Part shown: piece by piece, positions 45,185 to 55,988 of the stretch | Layout: each line of letters begins with the position of its first letter | Numbering within the stretch: position 1 is the first letter of the stretch | Assembly (NCBI RefSeq): GCF_011193355.1 | Contig: NZ_CP049780.1 | Coordinates: 2,580,556-2,644,555, forward strand | Direction: 5' to 3' | Origin: Streptomyces sp. JB150 | GTDB taxonomy: Bacteria > Actinomycetota > Actinomycetes > Streptomycetales > Streptomycetaceae | Length of the DNA stretch: 64,000 bases | Notes under the pieces: model-generated | Told to the model about the DNA's origin: nothing | Seen by the model: only the letters and a program-made list of their open reading frames with translations | Database searches by the model: none | Program-made: the position numbers and the translations under genes

Positions 45185-46480
45185 GTGCCGATGTTCGACA
45201 CCGGGGTCCCCGCCGTTCTGCTGCGGACCGACCGGAACCCCTTCCACCACGGAACTCTGGGAGCCGTGCGCTCGCTCGGCCGGACCGGGGTGGAGGTGCA
45301 CGTGGTCGCCGACTGCGCGGGCAGTCCCGTCGGCCGGTCCCGATTCGTACGGCGACTGCACGCGCCGCCGGCCGCGGACGCCGGCCCCGACGAGATCGCC
45401 GCCGTCCTGCGCCGGGTGGCCGCCACCCTGCCGGGGCCGGCCGTACTGGTGCCGATGGACGACGCGGGCGCCGTCGCCGTCGGCCGCCTGCGTGGCGCAC
45501 TCGCATCCGACTATCTGCTGCCCGGCCCCTCCCACGTGCTGCCCGAGCACGTCGCCGACAAGGCGGAGCTGGCCGGGGTGTGCGCGGCCCTGAACGTGCC
45601 GCATCCGGTGACCATGGTCCCGGACAGCGCCGCCCGGGCCGCGTCCGCCGCCTGGCGCCTGGGGCTGCCGGTGGTGGCGAAGTGGAGCCGCCCCTGGCTG
45701 CTGCCGGCCGGGTCCGGACTGCGCAGTACCGTCCTTGTGCGGTCCGCCCAGGAGGCCCGCGAGCTGTACGCGCGGACCCCGGAGGCCGGAAGTCCGCTGC
45801 TGCTCCAGGAGTTCCTGCCGCCCGGCGAGGACCGCGACTGGTTCGTGCACGGTTACGCCGACCGATCAGGCACCCTCGTGGCCGGCGGCACGGGGCGCAA
45901 GCTGCACTCCTGGCCGCGCGGCGCGGGCCTGACCGCGGTCGGGGCGTGGGCGGACCGGCCGCAGCTGTGGCGGCTGACCGCCCGCCTCGTCGCCGAGCTG
46001 GGCTACCAGGGCATCCTCGACCTGGACTTCCGCCGCTGCGCCACGACCGGCCGCTACCACCTGCTCGATTTCAACCCACGTCCCGGCGCCCAGTTCCGGC
46101 TCTTCACCGACACCGCGGACCTGGACGTCGTCCGCGCGCTCCACCTGGATCTGACCCAGCGTCCCCTGCCGGACGGGGAACCGCGGCCGGGCCGGACCTT
46201 CGTGGTGGAGAACTACGCCCCCCTGACCGCCCTGCGCCCGGCCGCCTCCGCCGGCCGGGAACTTGCCTGGCACGCCCAGGACGACATCGCACCGGGTCTG
46301 GCCATGTGGAGCCTGTGGAGCGCCCATGTCTCGCGCCGGCTGCGCGGACGGCTGCGGCCCACCGCGCCGGTCCCGGCCCGTCCGCACGTCCCTCCGGCGC
46401 GCCACGCGGACGTGCCGGCCGCGGCGACCGCACCGACCGCACCGGACCTGTCCGGCGACGAGAAGGCGGGCAGCCGCTGA
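45185..46480 (+). CDS. ATP-grasp ligase (carboxylate-amine ligase type)
   Basis: A 431-residue cytoplasmic ATP-grasp enzyme: an N-terminal pre-ATP domain (AVLLRTDRNPFHHGTLGAVRSLG), LGLPVVAKWSRPWLL, PLLLQEFLPPGEDRDWFVHGY, and the metal-binding GYQGILDLDFRR with HLLDFNPRPGAQFRL. It should form an amide or peptide bond with ATP. GTG 45185 has GGAAAGA 7 bases upstream; ATG 45170 and the frame to 45092 are alternatives. It is divergent from the GH26-like gene. It may modify the polymer or make a small peptide; not determinable. Confidence 0.8.
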   Translation: MPMFDTGVPAVLLRTDRNPFHHGTLGAVRSLGRTGVEVHVVADCAGSPVGRSRFVRRLHAPPAADAGPDEIAAVLRRVAATLPGPAVLVPMDDAGAVAVGRLRGALASDYLLPGPSHVLPEHVADKAELAGVCAALNVPHPVTMVPDSAARAASAAWRLGLPVVAKWSRPWLLPAGSGLRSTVLVRSAQEARELYARTPEAGSPLLLQEFLPPGEDRDWFVHGYADRSGTLVAGGTGRKLHSWPRGAGLTAVGAWADRPQLWRLTARLVAELGYQGILDLDFRRCATTGRYHLLDFNPRPGAQFRLFTDTADLDVVRALHLDLTQRPLPDGEPRPGRTFVVENYAPLTALRPAASAGRELAWHAQDDIAPGLAMWSLWSAHVSRRLRGRLRPTAPVPARPHVPPARHADVPAAATAPTAPDLSGDEKAGSR

Positions 46481-46605
46481 GGCGGCACAGGGGCGCTCCG
46501 GCAACTCGCGCACCAACCACCGGCTCCGCAGGACCTGTCGTTTCCGTCGTCCCCACGCGGGTTTCCGGCCCACCCCCGGACCAGGCCGACCCACACCGGC
46601 ACCCC

Positions 46606-47532
46606 CTAACGGCGGGAGGCGCCCCGGCCTCGCCGGTACAGCAGGGCACCGCCCGCGATCAGCACGGCACCGACACCCGAGGCGGCCAGGAGGACCACGC
46701 CGCGGGTGCCGGTCTCCGGCAGGCTGGGCGGATGCTCGTGGCCGGGCGGCGGGGTGTGGGCCGGCGGGGGCGTGTGGGTGGGCGGCGGGGTGTGGGTGGG
46801 CGGCGGGGTGTGGGTGGGCGTAGGCGTGTGCGCAGGAGGCGGGGTGTGCGTGGGCGGCGGGGTGTGGGTGGGCGTAGGCGTGTGCGTAGGAGGCGGGGTG
46901 TGGGTGGGCGGCGGGGTGTGTGTAGGAGGCGGGGTGTGCGTGGGCGGAGGATTCTCGCCGTATCCCGGGGGCGTCTCCCCGTATCCGGCCGAAGGGTCCC
47001 TGTAACCCGAGGGCTTCTCGTCTCCGTGACTCGACGGCGTCTCCCCATAACCGCCGTTCGAGTCGTCCCCCGAGTCGTGGGCCGGGGGCGTCTCCCCGGT
47101 GTCCGCACCCGCGTCGGGCGAGCCCGCAGCCCTGTCATCAGCCGCGGGCTCGGTGGAAGGTGCCCCGTCGCTGCCGTGTCCGGACTCGTCATCGCCGCCG
47201 ATGTCGCCGTACGCGTCCCCGGACAACGTGCCGGAAGCGGCCTCCCCGTACGAGCCCTCGGACGGCGCTTCCGAACCGACACCGCCGTACGACCCGTCGT
47301 GACCCGTGTGCCGGTCACCGTCGGCGGTGTCCGAGGCGCCGGCACAGGTGTCGTCGCAGGCGGTGTCCGGGACGACCGACGGGGCCTGGGCCTCCTTGCC
47401 CGCGACCACACCGGGCGCGCCCTTGGCGCCTACGCCCGCCGCCGAGTCGGCGAGGGCGTAACTACCGCACAAGGACAGAATTCCTGTCGCGGCGGCAGCC
47501 GCGACCACTCCCTTGCTCAGAATCTGTCGCAA
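46606..47532 (-). CDS. LPETG-anchored surface protein, probable degenerate long chaplin
   Basis: A 308-residue exported protein. Signal peptide MRQILSKGVVAAAAATGIL...YALA-DS is of the long-chaplin type. The mature start GAPGVVAGKEAQAPSVVPDT with two nearby cysteines recalls a shortened chaplin domain (SPGVLSGN.VQVPV...C). Then Gly/Tyr/Ser-rich repeats (SYGE, GYGETPP), a PPPTHTP repeat block, and SLPETGTRG, a hydrophobic helix and RRGRGASRR: a class E-like sortase signal. TTG 47532 follows AGGAAGA by 8 bases. In S. coelicolor, chpA/chpD lie in this neighbourhood (from memory). It may anchor short chaplins or act only as a wall spacer. Confidence 0.75.
   Translation of the reverse strand: MRQILSKGVVAAAAATGILSLCGSYALADSAAGVGAKGAPGVVAGKEAQAPSVVPDTACDDTCAGASDTADGDRHTGHDGSYGGVGSEAPSEGSYGEAASGTLSGDAYGDIGGDDESGHGSDGAPSTEPAADDRAAGSPDAGADTGETPPAHDSGDDSNGGYGETPSSHGDEKPSGYRDPSAGYGETPPGYGENPPPTHTPPPTHTPPPTHTPPPTHTPTPTHTPPPTHTPPPAHTPTPTHTPPPTHTPPPTHTPPPAHTPPPGHEHPPSLPETGTRGVVLLAASGVGAVLIAGGALLYRRGRGASRR
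46735..46953 (-). repeat. PPPTHTP-coding tandem repeats
   Basis: About ten imperfect 21-24 base units of the type gggtgggcggcggggtgt, read on the minus strand as PPPTHTP, PTPTHTP or PPPAHTP. They make a stiff proline-rich stalk just before the LPETG motif. Copy number is expected to vary between strains. Confidence 0.85.
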
Positions 47533-48001
47533 TCTCGTTGTCTTCCTGCTTGGCGAAGTGGGAAACGCCGGCCTTGGAAAGGGAAGGGGCCGCCGAGACC
47601 GGGCGAGCACCATGACCGGCAGCTGCAGGACGAGGCATAGACATCCGGAGGGAGCAAGGAACGTGACTCATCGGGTTATTCACCCGAACGTATTGGCCGA
47701 ATGGCCGTCAGAACCGCTACCCAGGGCGGGGGTCGAGGCGTCACAGCCTCGACTGCGACCCGGGTCGTCTTGGTCGGCCGTCGGCGTGTCGGCCGAGAAG
47801 AACGGAGGCCGCTCGGCGGCCACCGTGGTTGACGGACAGTCACCTCGCCGCCGAGGACACGGCCGTCCCGCCCCCTTCGCGTCCGCCTGTGTCCGCGACC
47901 GTGACGGAAGGGGGCCGGAACGGGCGTTGCGGGTGGCCTTGAGGGGAGGCACGGATGGGGGTCGGTCCGCCCGAGACGTAGGTGATCCTCCGCCGGACCG
48001 G
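47533..48001. other. 469-base region without a convincing gene
   Basis: It lies upstream of the LPETG gene and downstream of the ABC permease gene. It must hold the promoter of the former and the end of the latter transcript. A short inverted repeat cgggt-tattc-acccg occurs at 47672-47686. The frames here have weak codon bias and no ribosome-binding sites; nothing more is supported. Confidence 0.5.
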
Positions 48002-48865
48002 CTAGGAAACGATGTCCTTGCGGGCGAAGCCCCGGAAGGCCAGCGCGAAGAGCACCAGGGCGTACGTCACGGAGACGGCCGCGCCCTGGATCATGCCGGA
48101 CCACTCGGGGCGGGGCTGGACGGCGTCCGCCCAGGCGAACTGCCAGTGGACGGGCAGGAAGTGCCGCCAGTCGCCGAGGGCGGTCACCGCGTCGAGGACG
48201 TTGCCGACGATGGTGAGGCCGACCGCGCCGCCGACGGCGCCCAGCGGGGCGTCGGTGCGGGTCGACAGCCAGAACGCGAGCCCGGCGGTGACCAGCTGGG
48301 ACACGAAGACGTACGCCACGACCACCACGAGCCGCTGGGCGGCGGTGCCCGCGTCGAGCGAGCCGCCGGTGGGGATGGCCAGGGGCCCCCAGCCGTAGGC
48401 GGCGGTGCCGACGGCCAGCGCGACCACGGGCAGCAGCACCATCGCCGCCAGGCTCAGGCCGAGTCCGACGGCGAGCTTGGACCACAGCAGCCGGGCACGT
48501 GGCACCGGGGCGGCGAGCAGGTAGCGCAGCGAGGACCAGTTGGCCTCCGAGGCGACCGTGTCGCCGCAGAACAGGGCGACCGGGACGACGAGCAGGAAGC
48601 CCGCCGAGACGAACAGGTTGACGGCGGCGAAGTTCGCGCCGGACGCGGTCGCGGTGTCCATCAGGGTGACGCGGTCGCCGCGGCCGTCCGGCTCGCCGCC
48701 CACGGCGAAGGCGACGGCCAGGACGAACGGCAGGGCTGCGAGGATGCCGAACATGACCATCGTGCGGCGGCGCTTGAGCTGGCGGACCAGCTCGACGCGC
48801 AGGGGCAGGGTGCGGGCCGCGCGGTAGCCGGGGGCCACGTCGGCGAGCGTCGCGGGGCTGCTCAC
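48002..48865 (-). CDS. ABC transporter permease (ABC-2 type)
   Basis: A 287-residue membrane protein with six helices: a first after RRRTMVMFGILAALPFVLAVAF, then AAVNLFVSAGFLLVVPVALF, LAVGLGLSLAAMVLLPVVALAVG, RLVVVVAYVFVSQLVTAGLAFWL, AVGGAVGLTIVGNVL and a last one before FRGFARKDIVS. The motif DTVASEANWSSLRYLLAAPVPRARLLWSKL is typical of ABC-2 exporters of the NatB type. GTGA overlap (48862-48865) couples it to the fused ATPase gene. Cargo unknown. Confidence 0.87.
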   Translation of the reverse strand: MSSPATLADVAPGYRAARTLPLRVELVRQLKRRRTMVMFGILAALPFVLAVAFAVGGEPDGRGDRVTLMDTATASGANFAAVNLFVSAGFLLVVPVALFCGDTVASEANWSSLRYLLAAPVPRARLLWSKLAVGLGLSLAAMVLLPVVALAVGTAAYGWGPLAIPTGGSLDAGTAAQRLVVVVAYVFVSQLVTAGLAFWLSTRTDAPLGAVGGAVGLTIVGNVLDAVTALGDWRHFLPVHWQFAWADAVQPRPEWSGMIQGAAVSVTYALVLFALAFRGFARKDIVS

Positions 48866-51516
48866 GCGGAGCCTCCGATCAGGGTGAGGAAGGCGTCCTC
48901 CAGGCGGCGGTGCGGGCCGACGGAGTGGACGGGCACCTCCAGGCGGACGAGTTCGGCGACGAGCCGGGTGGCGCTGCCGTCGGCGTCGAGGCGGACCAGC
49001 AGCCCGTCGTCGGTGCGGACGGCGGAGGCGACGCCCTCCAGCGCGGCGACCTTCTCCACGACCGGTTCCTCCAAGGGCAGGGCGGTGCCGACGAGCAGGG
49101 TGTCGCCGGAGCCGGTGATTGCCCCGACGGGGCCCGCCTGGACGAGCCGGCCGCGGTCCATCACCACGAGGTGGGTGCAGGACTGCTCGACCTCCGCGAG
49201 GAGATGGCTGGAGACGATCACGGTGCGTCCGGCGGCGGCGTACCGGATCATCACCTCGCGCATCTCGCGGATCTGGGGCGGGTCGAGTCCGTTGGTCGGC
49301 TCGTCGAGGATGAGCAGGTCGGGCAGGCCGAGCATGGCCTGGGCGATGGCGAGGCGCTGGCGCATGCCCTGGGAGTAGGTGCGCACCGCGCGGGCCAGGG
49401 CCTCGCCGAGCCCGGCGATCTCCAGGGCCTCGTCGAGGTGGGCGTCCTCGGCGGGGCGGCCGGTGGCCTTCCAGTACAGCTCCAGGTTCTCCCGGCCGGA
49501 CAGGTGCGGCAGGAAGCCCGCGCCCTCGACGAAGGCGCCGACGCGGGAGAGGACGGGGGCGCCGGGGCGGATGGCGTGTCCGAAGACGCGGATCTCGCCG
49601 TCGTCCGGGGTGATCAGGCCCATCAGCATGCGCAGGGTGGTGGTCTTGCCCGCGCCGTTGGGGCCGAGCAGGCCGAGGACCTGGCCCTTCTCCACGCGGA
49701 AGGAGAGGTCCTTGACCGCGTACCGGTCCGCCGACTTGGCGTACCGCTTGCTCAGGCCGGTGATCTGGAGGGGGACGTCCGCGAGCGCCGGGTCGGGCGG
49801 GGGGCTCGTGGTGCGGCGGCGGGCGGTGAGCAGCAGGGCGGCGGCGATCAGCGCGCCGGTCGGCGGCAGCCACCACACCCAGGACGGCAGCGGGGCGGCG
49901 GCCGTGGTGACGCCGGGGGCGGTCGGCACCGTCAGGTCGCCCTTCAGGGAGACCCTGTACGTCGCCGGGGCGGCCGGGGAGGCGTAGCCGAGGTCGGTGG
50001 CGGCGAGCACCAGGCTCAGCCGGTGGCCCCGCTCCACCTCGTGGTCGATCGCCGGGAGGGTGAGGGTGACGTCCTTGCCGGACCGGGCGTCCTCGACGCG
50101 CACCGGTGACACGAGCTGGGCGGGCAGCACCTGCTGCCGGCCGTCGGGGCCGACGTCGTACAGCTTGGCGAAGAGGACGGCGTCCTCGCTGGTGGATTCG
50201 ACGTGGACGGTGGCCGTCGGGGAGCCGGTGATCCGCAGGTCGTCACCGAGCGGCGCGGAGCCGAAGCGGGCGTGCTGGCCGGGGAAGTCCAGTGAGACGC
50301 CGACGCCGAGCGAGGACAGCTGGGCGAGGCCGCCGCCGGCGCCGAGGCCGGGCAGGGCGGAGACGGCGGGCGGGTTCGCGCCGGGCGGGTTGGCGAAGGC
50401 CTGCTCGCGTCCGGTGAGCGTGACGGACGTGCCGCCGCTGGCCAGGCCCGGGTAGCGGTCGGCGCTCGCGCCGCGCAACTGGGCCTCGCCGTCGGTGGAG
50501 TCGACGCCTCCGGTGCGGGTGACGCGGAAGGCGGGGCCGGTGCCAGCGCTCTTGTCGCCCTTCAGATAGCGGTCGAACCAGGCGGTGACGCGGGCCTGGA
50601 CGCGGTCGGTCTCCAGGTCGCCGCCGTCGTGGCCGCCCGCGATCCAGTCGACGGCGACGGGGGCGCCGTTCGCGCGGATCGCCCGCGCGGCGGCGTCGGC
50701 CTGGCCGAGTGGGAAGAGGGAGTCGGTCTGGCCCTGGACGAGGAGGGTGGGCACCTTGACGCGGTCGCCGACGGCGGACGGTGAGCGTTCCTCCAGCAGG
50801 GCGCGGGCCTTCGCGTCCGGGACGCCGGTCTCGGCGACCCGCTCGTACATCCGGCAGATCGCCGTCTCGAACGCCCGGCAGCCGCCGCCGGTGGTGACGA
50901 AGACGCCCGCCCACAGCTTCTTGAAGACGCCGTCCGGGAACAGCGCGTCCGCCAGGTTCCAGTAGGTGACCGCGGGGGCGATGGCGTCCACGCGCGGGTC
51001 GTGCCCGGCGGCCAGCAGGGAGACCGCGCCGCCGTAGGAGCCGCCGGCCATGCCGACGCGCGGGTCGCCCGCCTTGTCGAGCCGGACCTGCGGCTGCCGC
51101 GCCAGCCAGTCGAGGAGCTTCGAGACGTCGGCGACCTCGCCGTCCGGGTCGTTCAGCCCGATCTTCCCGGTGGACCTGCCGAAGCCGCGCGCCGACCAGG
51201 TCAGCACCGCGTACCCGTCGCGCGCCAGCTTCTCCGCCTGCTGCCGGACGTCGTTCTTGCTGCCGCCGAAGCCGTGCGCGAGGAGCACGGCGGGGCGGCG
51301 GCCGTCGTCGCCGGCGGTGAAGTACGAGGTGTCCAGGCGCACCCCGTCGCCGACGTCCATGACCCGGTCGGCGCGGTGCACCGCGGGCGGGTCGTCGGAG
51401 GCGACGGCCGTCCAGGTGCCGGCACAGGCGAGGACGGCGACGGCCGCGCCGGCGGCGAGCAGCCGCCTCGGCCCCCGCGACCGGGCCCCGCGTATTCCGG
51501 GCAGTCGAAGATCCAT
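48862..51516 (-). CDS. Fusion of extracellular alpha/beta hydrolase and ABC ATPase
   Basis: An 884-residue bipartite protein. Residues 1-40 give a membrane signal; 50-330 form an alpha/beta hydrolase with GGSYGGA (Ser160 nucleophile), GQTDSLFP (Asp265) and GGHDGG (His296), related to the CocE/X-Pro dipeptidyl-peptidase group; 360-530 is the beta-rich C-terminal domain of that group. A membrane helix (about 545-566) follows, then a cytoplasmic ABC ATPase: Walker A GPNGAGKTT near 618, YSQGMRQR signature, LLILDEPTN Walker B, and a switch His in SSHLL. So the hydrolase lies outside and the ATPase inside. Start ATG 51516 is set by the signal sequence. The next gene is its permease. Confidence 0.88.
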   Translation of the reverse strand: MDLRLPGIRGARSRGPRRLLAAGAAVAVLACAGTWTAVASDDPPAVHRADRVMDVGDGVRLDTSYFTAGDDGRRPAVLLAHGFGGSKNDVRQQAEKLARDGYAVLTWSARGFGRSTGKIGLNDPDGEVADVSKLLDWLARQPQVRLDKAGDPRVGMAGGSYGGAVSLLAAGHDPRVDAIAPAVTYWNLADALFPDGVFKKLWAGVFVTTGGGCRAFETAICRMYERVAETGVPDAKARALLEERSPSAVGDRVKVPTLLVQGQTDSLFPLGQADAAARAIRANGAPVAVDWIAGGHDGGDLETDRVQARVTAWFDRYLKGDKSAGTGPAFRVTRTGGVDSTDGEAQLRGASADRYPGLASGGTSVTLTGREQAFANPPGANPPAVSALPGLGAGGGLAQLSSLGVGVSLDFPGQHARFGSAPLGDDLRITGSPTATVHVESTSEDAVLFAKLYDVGPDGRQQVLPAQLVSPVRVEDARSGKDVTLTLPAIDHEVERGHRLSLVLAATDLGYASPAAPATYRVSLKGDLTVPTAPGVTTAAAPLPSWVWWLPPTGALIAAALLLTARRRTTSPPPDPALADVPLQITGLSKRYAKSADRYAVKDLSFRVEKGQVLGLLGPNGAGKTTTLRMLMGLITPDDGEIRVFGHAIRPGAPVLSRVGAFVEGAGFLPHLSGRENLELYWKATGRPAEDAHLDEALEIAGLGEALARAVRTYSQGMRQRLAIAQAMLGLPDLLILDEPTNGLDPPQIREMREVMIRYAAAGRTVIVSSHLLAEVEQSCTHLVVMDRGRLVQAGPVGAITGSGDTLLVGTALPLEEPVVEKVAALEGVASAVRTDDGLLVRLDADGSATRLVAELVRLEVPVHSVGPHRRLEDAFLTLIGGSA

Positions 51517-51692
51517 GCGTCCACGGTACGGGGCCCACCTGTCGGTGGCAGACAGCTTGTGGACGGAGGCCCGCCCCCTCCTCGGGGAGTACGTCGCGAG
51601 GGGCGCGTACCGCACCCGTCGTACGGACGGCTGTCAGTGCGGCCCGCTAGAGTCGCGCTCGTCAATGACACACGGCTTTGGGGTGGGAACAC

Positions 51693-52538
51693 ATGAACGT
51701 TCGGCACACCGCTGCCTGGGTGGGGGTCACCGCGGCGGCACTGCTGGCGACGACCGCCTGTGGTGCGGACTCGACGAAGACGGCGGCCGAGGCGGCGCAG
51801 AACGCGGACCAGATCCTGGCGGCGCTCACCCGCGCCACCGACCGGACCGAGGAGCTGGGCTCGGCGCGGATCGAGACGACGACCGAGCTGGACGCGACGG
51901 GCGGCGAGCCGATCGCGATGGACGGCACGTACTCGTGGGGTGACGGCCCGGCGATGGACGTCGAGATGGACACCGCCGCGGCGCAGATGACCGCCCTCCA
52001 GGACGACGCGACGACGCGGGTCATCATGGTCGACGGCGCCTACTACTACGACATCGATCCCCAGCCCAGCGGTCCGCTGCGGGGCAAGGAGTGGATGCGG
52101 ATCGACGTCTCGGCGGTGCTGGGCGACGCGGGCGTCGAGAACATGGCGGCCACCGCGGACCCGACGGCGACGCTGCGCTACATGACCGCCGCGACGCAGG
52201 TGAAGGACCTCGGCGAGGAGACGGTCCTCGGCAAGAAGACCACTCACTACCGGGGCAGCGTGGGCGCGGACCACATCAACAAGTCCAAGCTCACCGAGGC
52301 GGAGAAGAAGGCCGCCCTCGCCGCATTGAAGGCGGACGGCGGGAAGCTGACGGCGGACATCTGGGTCGACGGCGACGACCTGCCCGTGCGCATCTCGCAG
52401 ACCGGTGCCGGCATGACCGTGACCATGGACTTCGTGAAGTTCGGGGGCACCGAGCGGATCACGGCGCCGCCCGCCGCCGAGACCGGCGACCTCACCGAGC
52501 AGGTCAGGGAGCAGCGGGACTCGGCGATCGGCCAGTGA
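51693..52538 (+). CDS. Lipoprotein, LppX/LprG-like
   Basis: A 281-residue precursor with a signal ending [11 protein letters not shown], a usable lipobox with Cys23. The mature part has the LppX_LprAFG-like pattern: alternating strands ([67 protein letters not shown]). Such lipoproteins bind lipids or sense wall state at the outer membrane face. ATG 51693 is preceded by GGGTGGGA. Divergent from the hydrolase-ABC operon and convergent with mmsA. Confidence 0.82.
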   Translation: MNVRHTAAWVGVTAAALLATTACGADSTKTAAEAAQNADQILAALTRATDRTEELGSARIETTTELDATGGEPIAMDGTYSWGDGPAMDVEMDTAAAQMTALQDDATTRVIMVDGAYYYDIDPQPSGPLRGKEWMRIDVSAVLGDAGVENMAATADPTATLRYMTAATQVKDLGEETVLGKKTTHYRGSVGADHINKSKLTEAEKKAALAALKADGGKLTADIWVDGDDLPVRISQTGAGMTVTMDFVKFGGTERITAPPAAETGDLTEQVREQRDSAIGQ

Positions 52539-52593
52539 CACACCGGTGCCCCGGTCCGCCGTGTCGCGCGGCGGGCCGGGGCACCGGGCCGGC

Positions 52594-54096
<1,503 letters not shown>

Positions 54097-54110
54097 GCCC
54101 GGTTACTCCT

Positions 54111-55988
54111 TCACAGATGGCGGCGTCGCGTCGAGACGTGCCGTTCGTACAGCTCACGTGCCTTGACCGCGGACGGCCGGGTCGCGGTCTCGGCCACAGG
54201 TACATCCCACCAGGCCTGCGCCTCGGGCGCGCCCGACACTGTGTCTGCCGTTTCGGTCTCCACGTAGACACATGTGGGAGTGTCGGCGGCCCGCGCCTCC
54301 GCGAGGGCGGTGCGCAGGTCACGGACGGTGCGGGCGCGCAGCACCCGCATGCCGAGGGACTCGGCGTTGGCGGCGAGATCGACCGGGAGCGGGGCCCCGG
54401 TGTAGGTGCCGTCGCCGGCCGGGAAGCGGTAGGCGGTGCCGAACCGCTCGGCGCCGACGGACTCGGAGAGCCCGCCGATGGAGGCGTAGCCGTGGTTCTG
54501 CACCAGCAGGACCTTGATCGCGACGCCCTCCTGCACGGCGGTCACGATCTCCGTCGGCATCATCAGATACGTGCCGTCGCCGACCAGCGCCCACACCGGC
54601 CGGTCCGGCGCGGCGAGCTTCACCCCGATCGCGGCGGGGATCTCGTAACCCATGCAGGAGTAGCCGTACTCCAGGTGGTACTGGTCGTGCGACCGGGCCC
54701 GCCAGAGTTTGTGCAGGTCGCCGGGGAGGGACCCGGCCGCGTTGATGATGACGTCCCGTTCGTCGACGAGGGCGTCGAGCGCGCCGAGCACCTGGGTCTG
54801 GGTGGGCCGGGCGTCCGGGTCGTGGGCGGCGTAGGCGGAGTCGACGCGCTGCTCCCAGCGCTCCTTGGCCTCGGTGTAACCGGCCCGGTAGGCGTCGGTG
54901 ACGCGGTGGCCGTGCAGCCGCAGCGCGTCCGTCAGCTCGGTCAGGCCGCTGCGGGCGTCGGCGACCAGCGCCAGGCCGGCCATCTTGTGGCCGTCGAGGG
55001 GCGCGATGTTCAGGTTGACGAAGCGGACGTTCTCCCCGGCGAAGAGGGTGTTCGACGCGGTGGTGAAGTCGGTCCAGCGGGTGCCGACGCCGATCACCAG
55101 GTCGGCGGCGCGGGCCAGCTCGTCGGCGGTGGCGGTGCCGGTGTGGCCGATGCCGCCGACGTCCTGCGGATGGTCGTGGGGCAGGGAGCCCTTGCCCGCC
55201 TGGGTGGAGGCGACGGGGATGCCGGTGGTCTCGGCGAACTCGGCGAGGGCGGCCTCGGCGCGGCTGTGGTGGACGCCGCCGCCCGCGACGATCAGCGGCC
55301 GGTGCGCGCCGCGGATCACCCGTACGGCCTCCGCCAGCTCGGTCGGGTCGGCGCCGGGCCGGCGTACCACCCAGGTGCGGTCGGCGAAGAACTCCTCCGG
55401 CCAGTCGTACGCCTCGGCCTGCACGTCCTGCGGCAGGCCGAGGGTGACGGCGCCGGTCTCGACGGGGTCGGTGAGCACCCGCACGGCCTGCAGGGCGGCC
55501 GGGATCAGGGCTTCGGGGCGGGTGATCCGGTCGAAGTAGCGGGACACCGGGCGCAGGGTGTCGTTGACGGACACGTCGCCGGCGTACGGCACTTCGAGCT
55601 GCTGGAGGACCGGGTCGGCGGGGCGGGCGGCGAAGACGTCGCCGGGCAGGAGCAGGACCGGCAGGTGGTTGATGGTGGCGAGGGCGGCGCCGGTGACCAG
55701 GTTGGTGGCGCCGGGGCCGATGGAGGTCGTGACGGCGTGCGTGGACAGGCGGCCCGACTGCCGTGCGTAGCCGACCGCCGCGTGCACCATGGCCTGTTCG
55801 TTGCGGCCCTGGTGGTACGGCATGACGTCGGCGTACTCGACGAGCGCCTGGCCGATCCCGGCGACGTTGCCGTGGCCGAAGATCCCCCAGGTCGCGCCGA
55901 TCAGCCGGCGCCGCTCGCCGTCGCGTTCGGTGTACTGGGCGGCGAGGAAGCGGACGAGTGCCTGGGCGACGGTGAGCCGGACGGTCAT
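54111..55988 (-). CDS. iolD: 3D-(3,5/4)-trihydroxycyclohexane-1,2-dione acylhydrolase (IolD)
   Basis: A 625-residue thiamine-diphosphate enzyme that opens the ring in myo-inositol breakdown. It has TVAQALVRFLAAQY, GIFGHGNVAGIGQAL, the Glu-containing ThDP N-terminal region, GLPQDVQAEAYDWPEEFF and the C-terminal VGDGTYLMMPTEIVTAVQEG with the GDG...N ThDP motif, plus NHGYASIGGLSESVG. The length fits the family. Its ATG overlaps the iolB stop (ATGA), and mmsA follows 14 bases after its own stop. Confidence 0.95.
   Translation of the reverse strand: MTVRLTVAQALVRFLAAQYTERDGERRRLIGATWGIFGHGNVAGIGQALVEYADVMPYHQGRNEQAMVHAAVGYARQSGRLSTHAVTTSIGPGATNLVTGAALATINHLPVLLLPGDVFAARPADPVLQQLEVPYAGDVSVNDTLRPVSRYFDRITRPEALIPAALQAVRVLTDPVETGAVTLGLPQDVQAEAYDWPEEFFADRTWVVRRPGADPTELAEAVRVIRGAHRPLIVAGGGVHHSRAEAALAEFAETTGIPVASTQAGKGSLPHDHPQDVGGIGHTGTATADELARAADLVIGVGTRWTDFTTASNTLFAGENVRFVNLNIAPLDGHKMAGLALVADARSGLTELTDALRLHGHRVTDAYRAGYTEAKERWEQRVDSAYAAHDPDARPTQTQVLGALDALVDERDVIINAAGSLPGDLHKLWRARSHDQYHLEYGYSCMGYEIPAAIGVKLAAPDRPVWALVGDGTYLMMPTEIVTAVQEGVAIKVLLVQNHGYASIGGLSESVGAERFGTAYRFPAGDGTYTGAPLPVDLAANAESLGMRVLRARTVRDLRTALAEARAADTPTCVYVETETADTVSGAPEAQAWWDVPVAETATRPSAVKARELYERHVSTRRRHL

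Noticed and set aside
46735..46953. Regular repeats that look like a CRISPR array
   Set aside because: Units are in frame, have no unique spacers and encode PPPTHTP inside a sortase-anchored protein.
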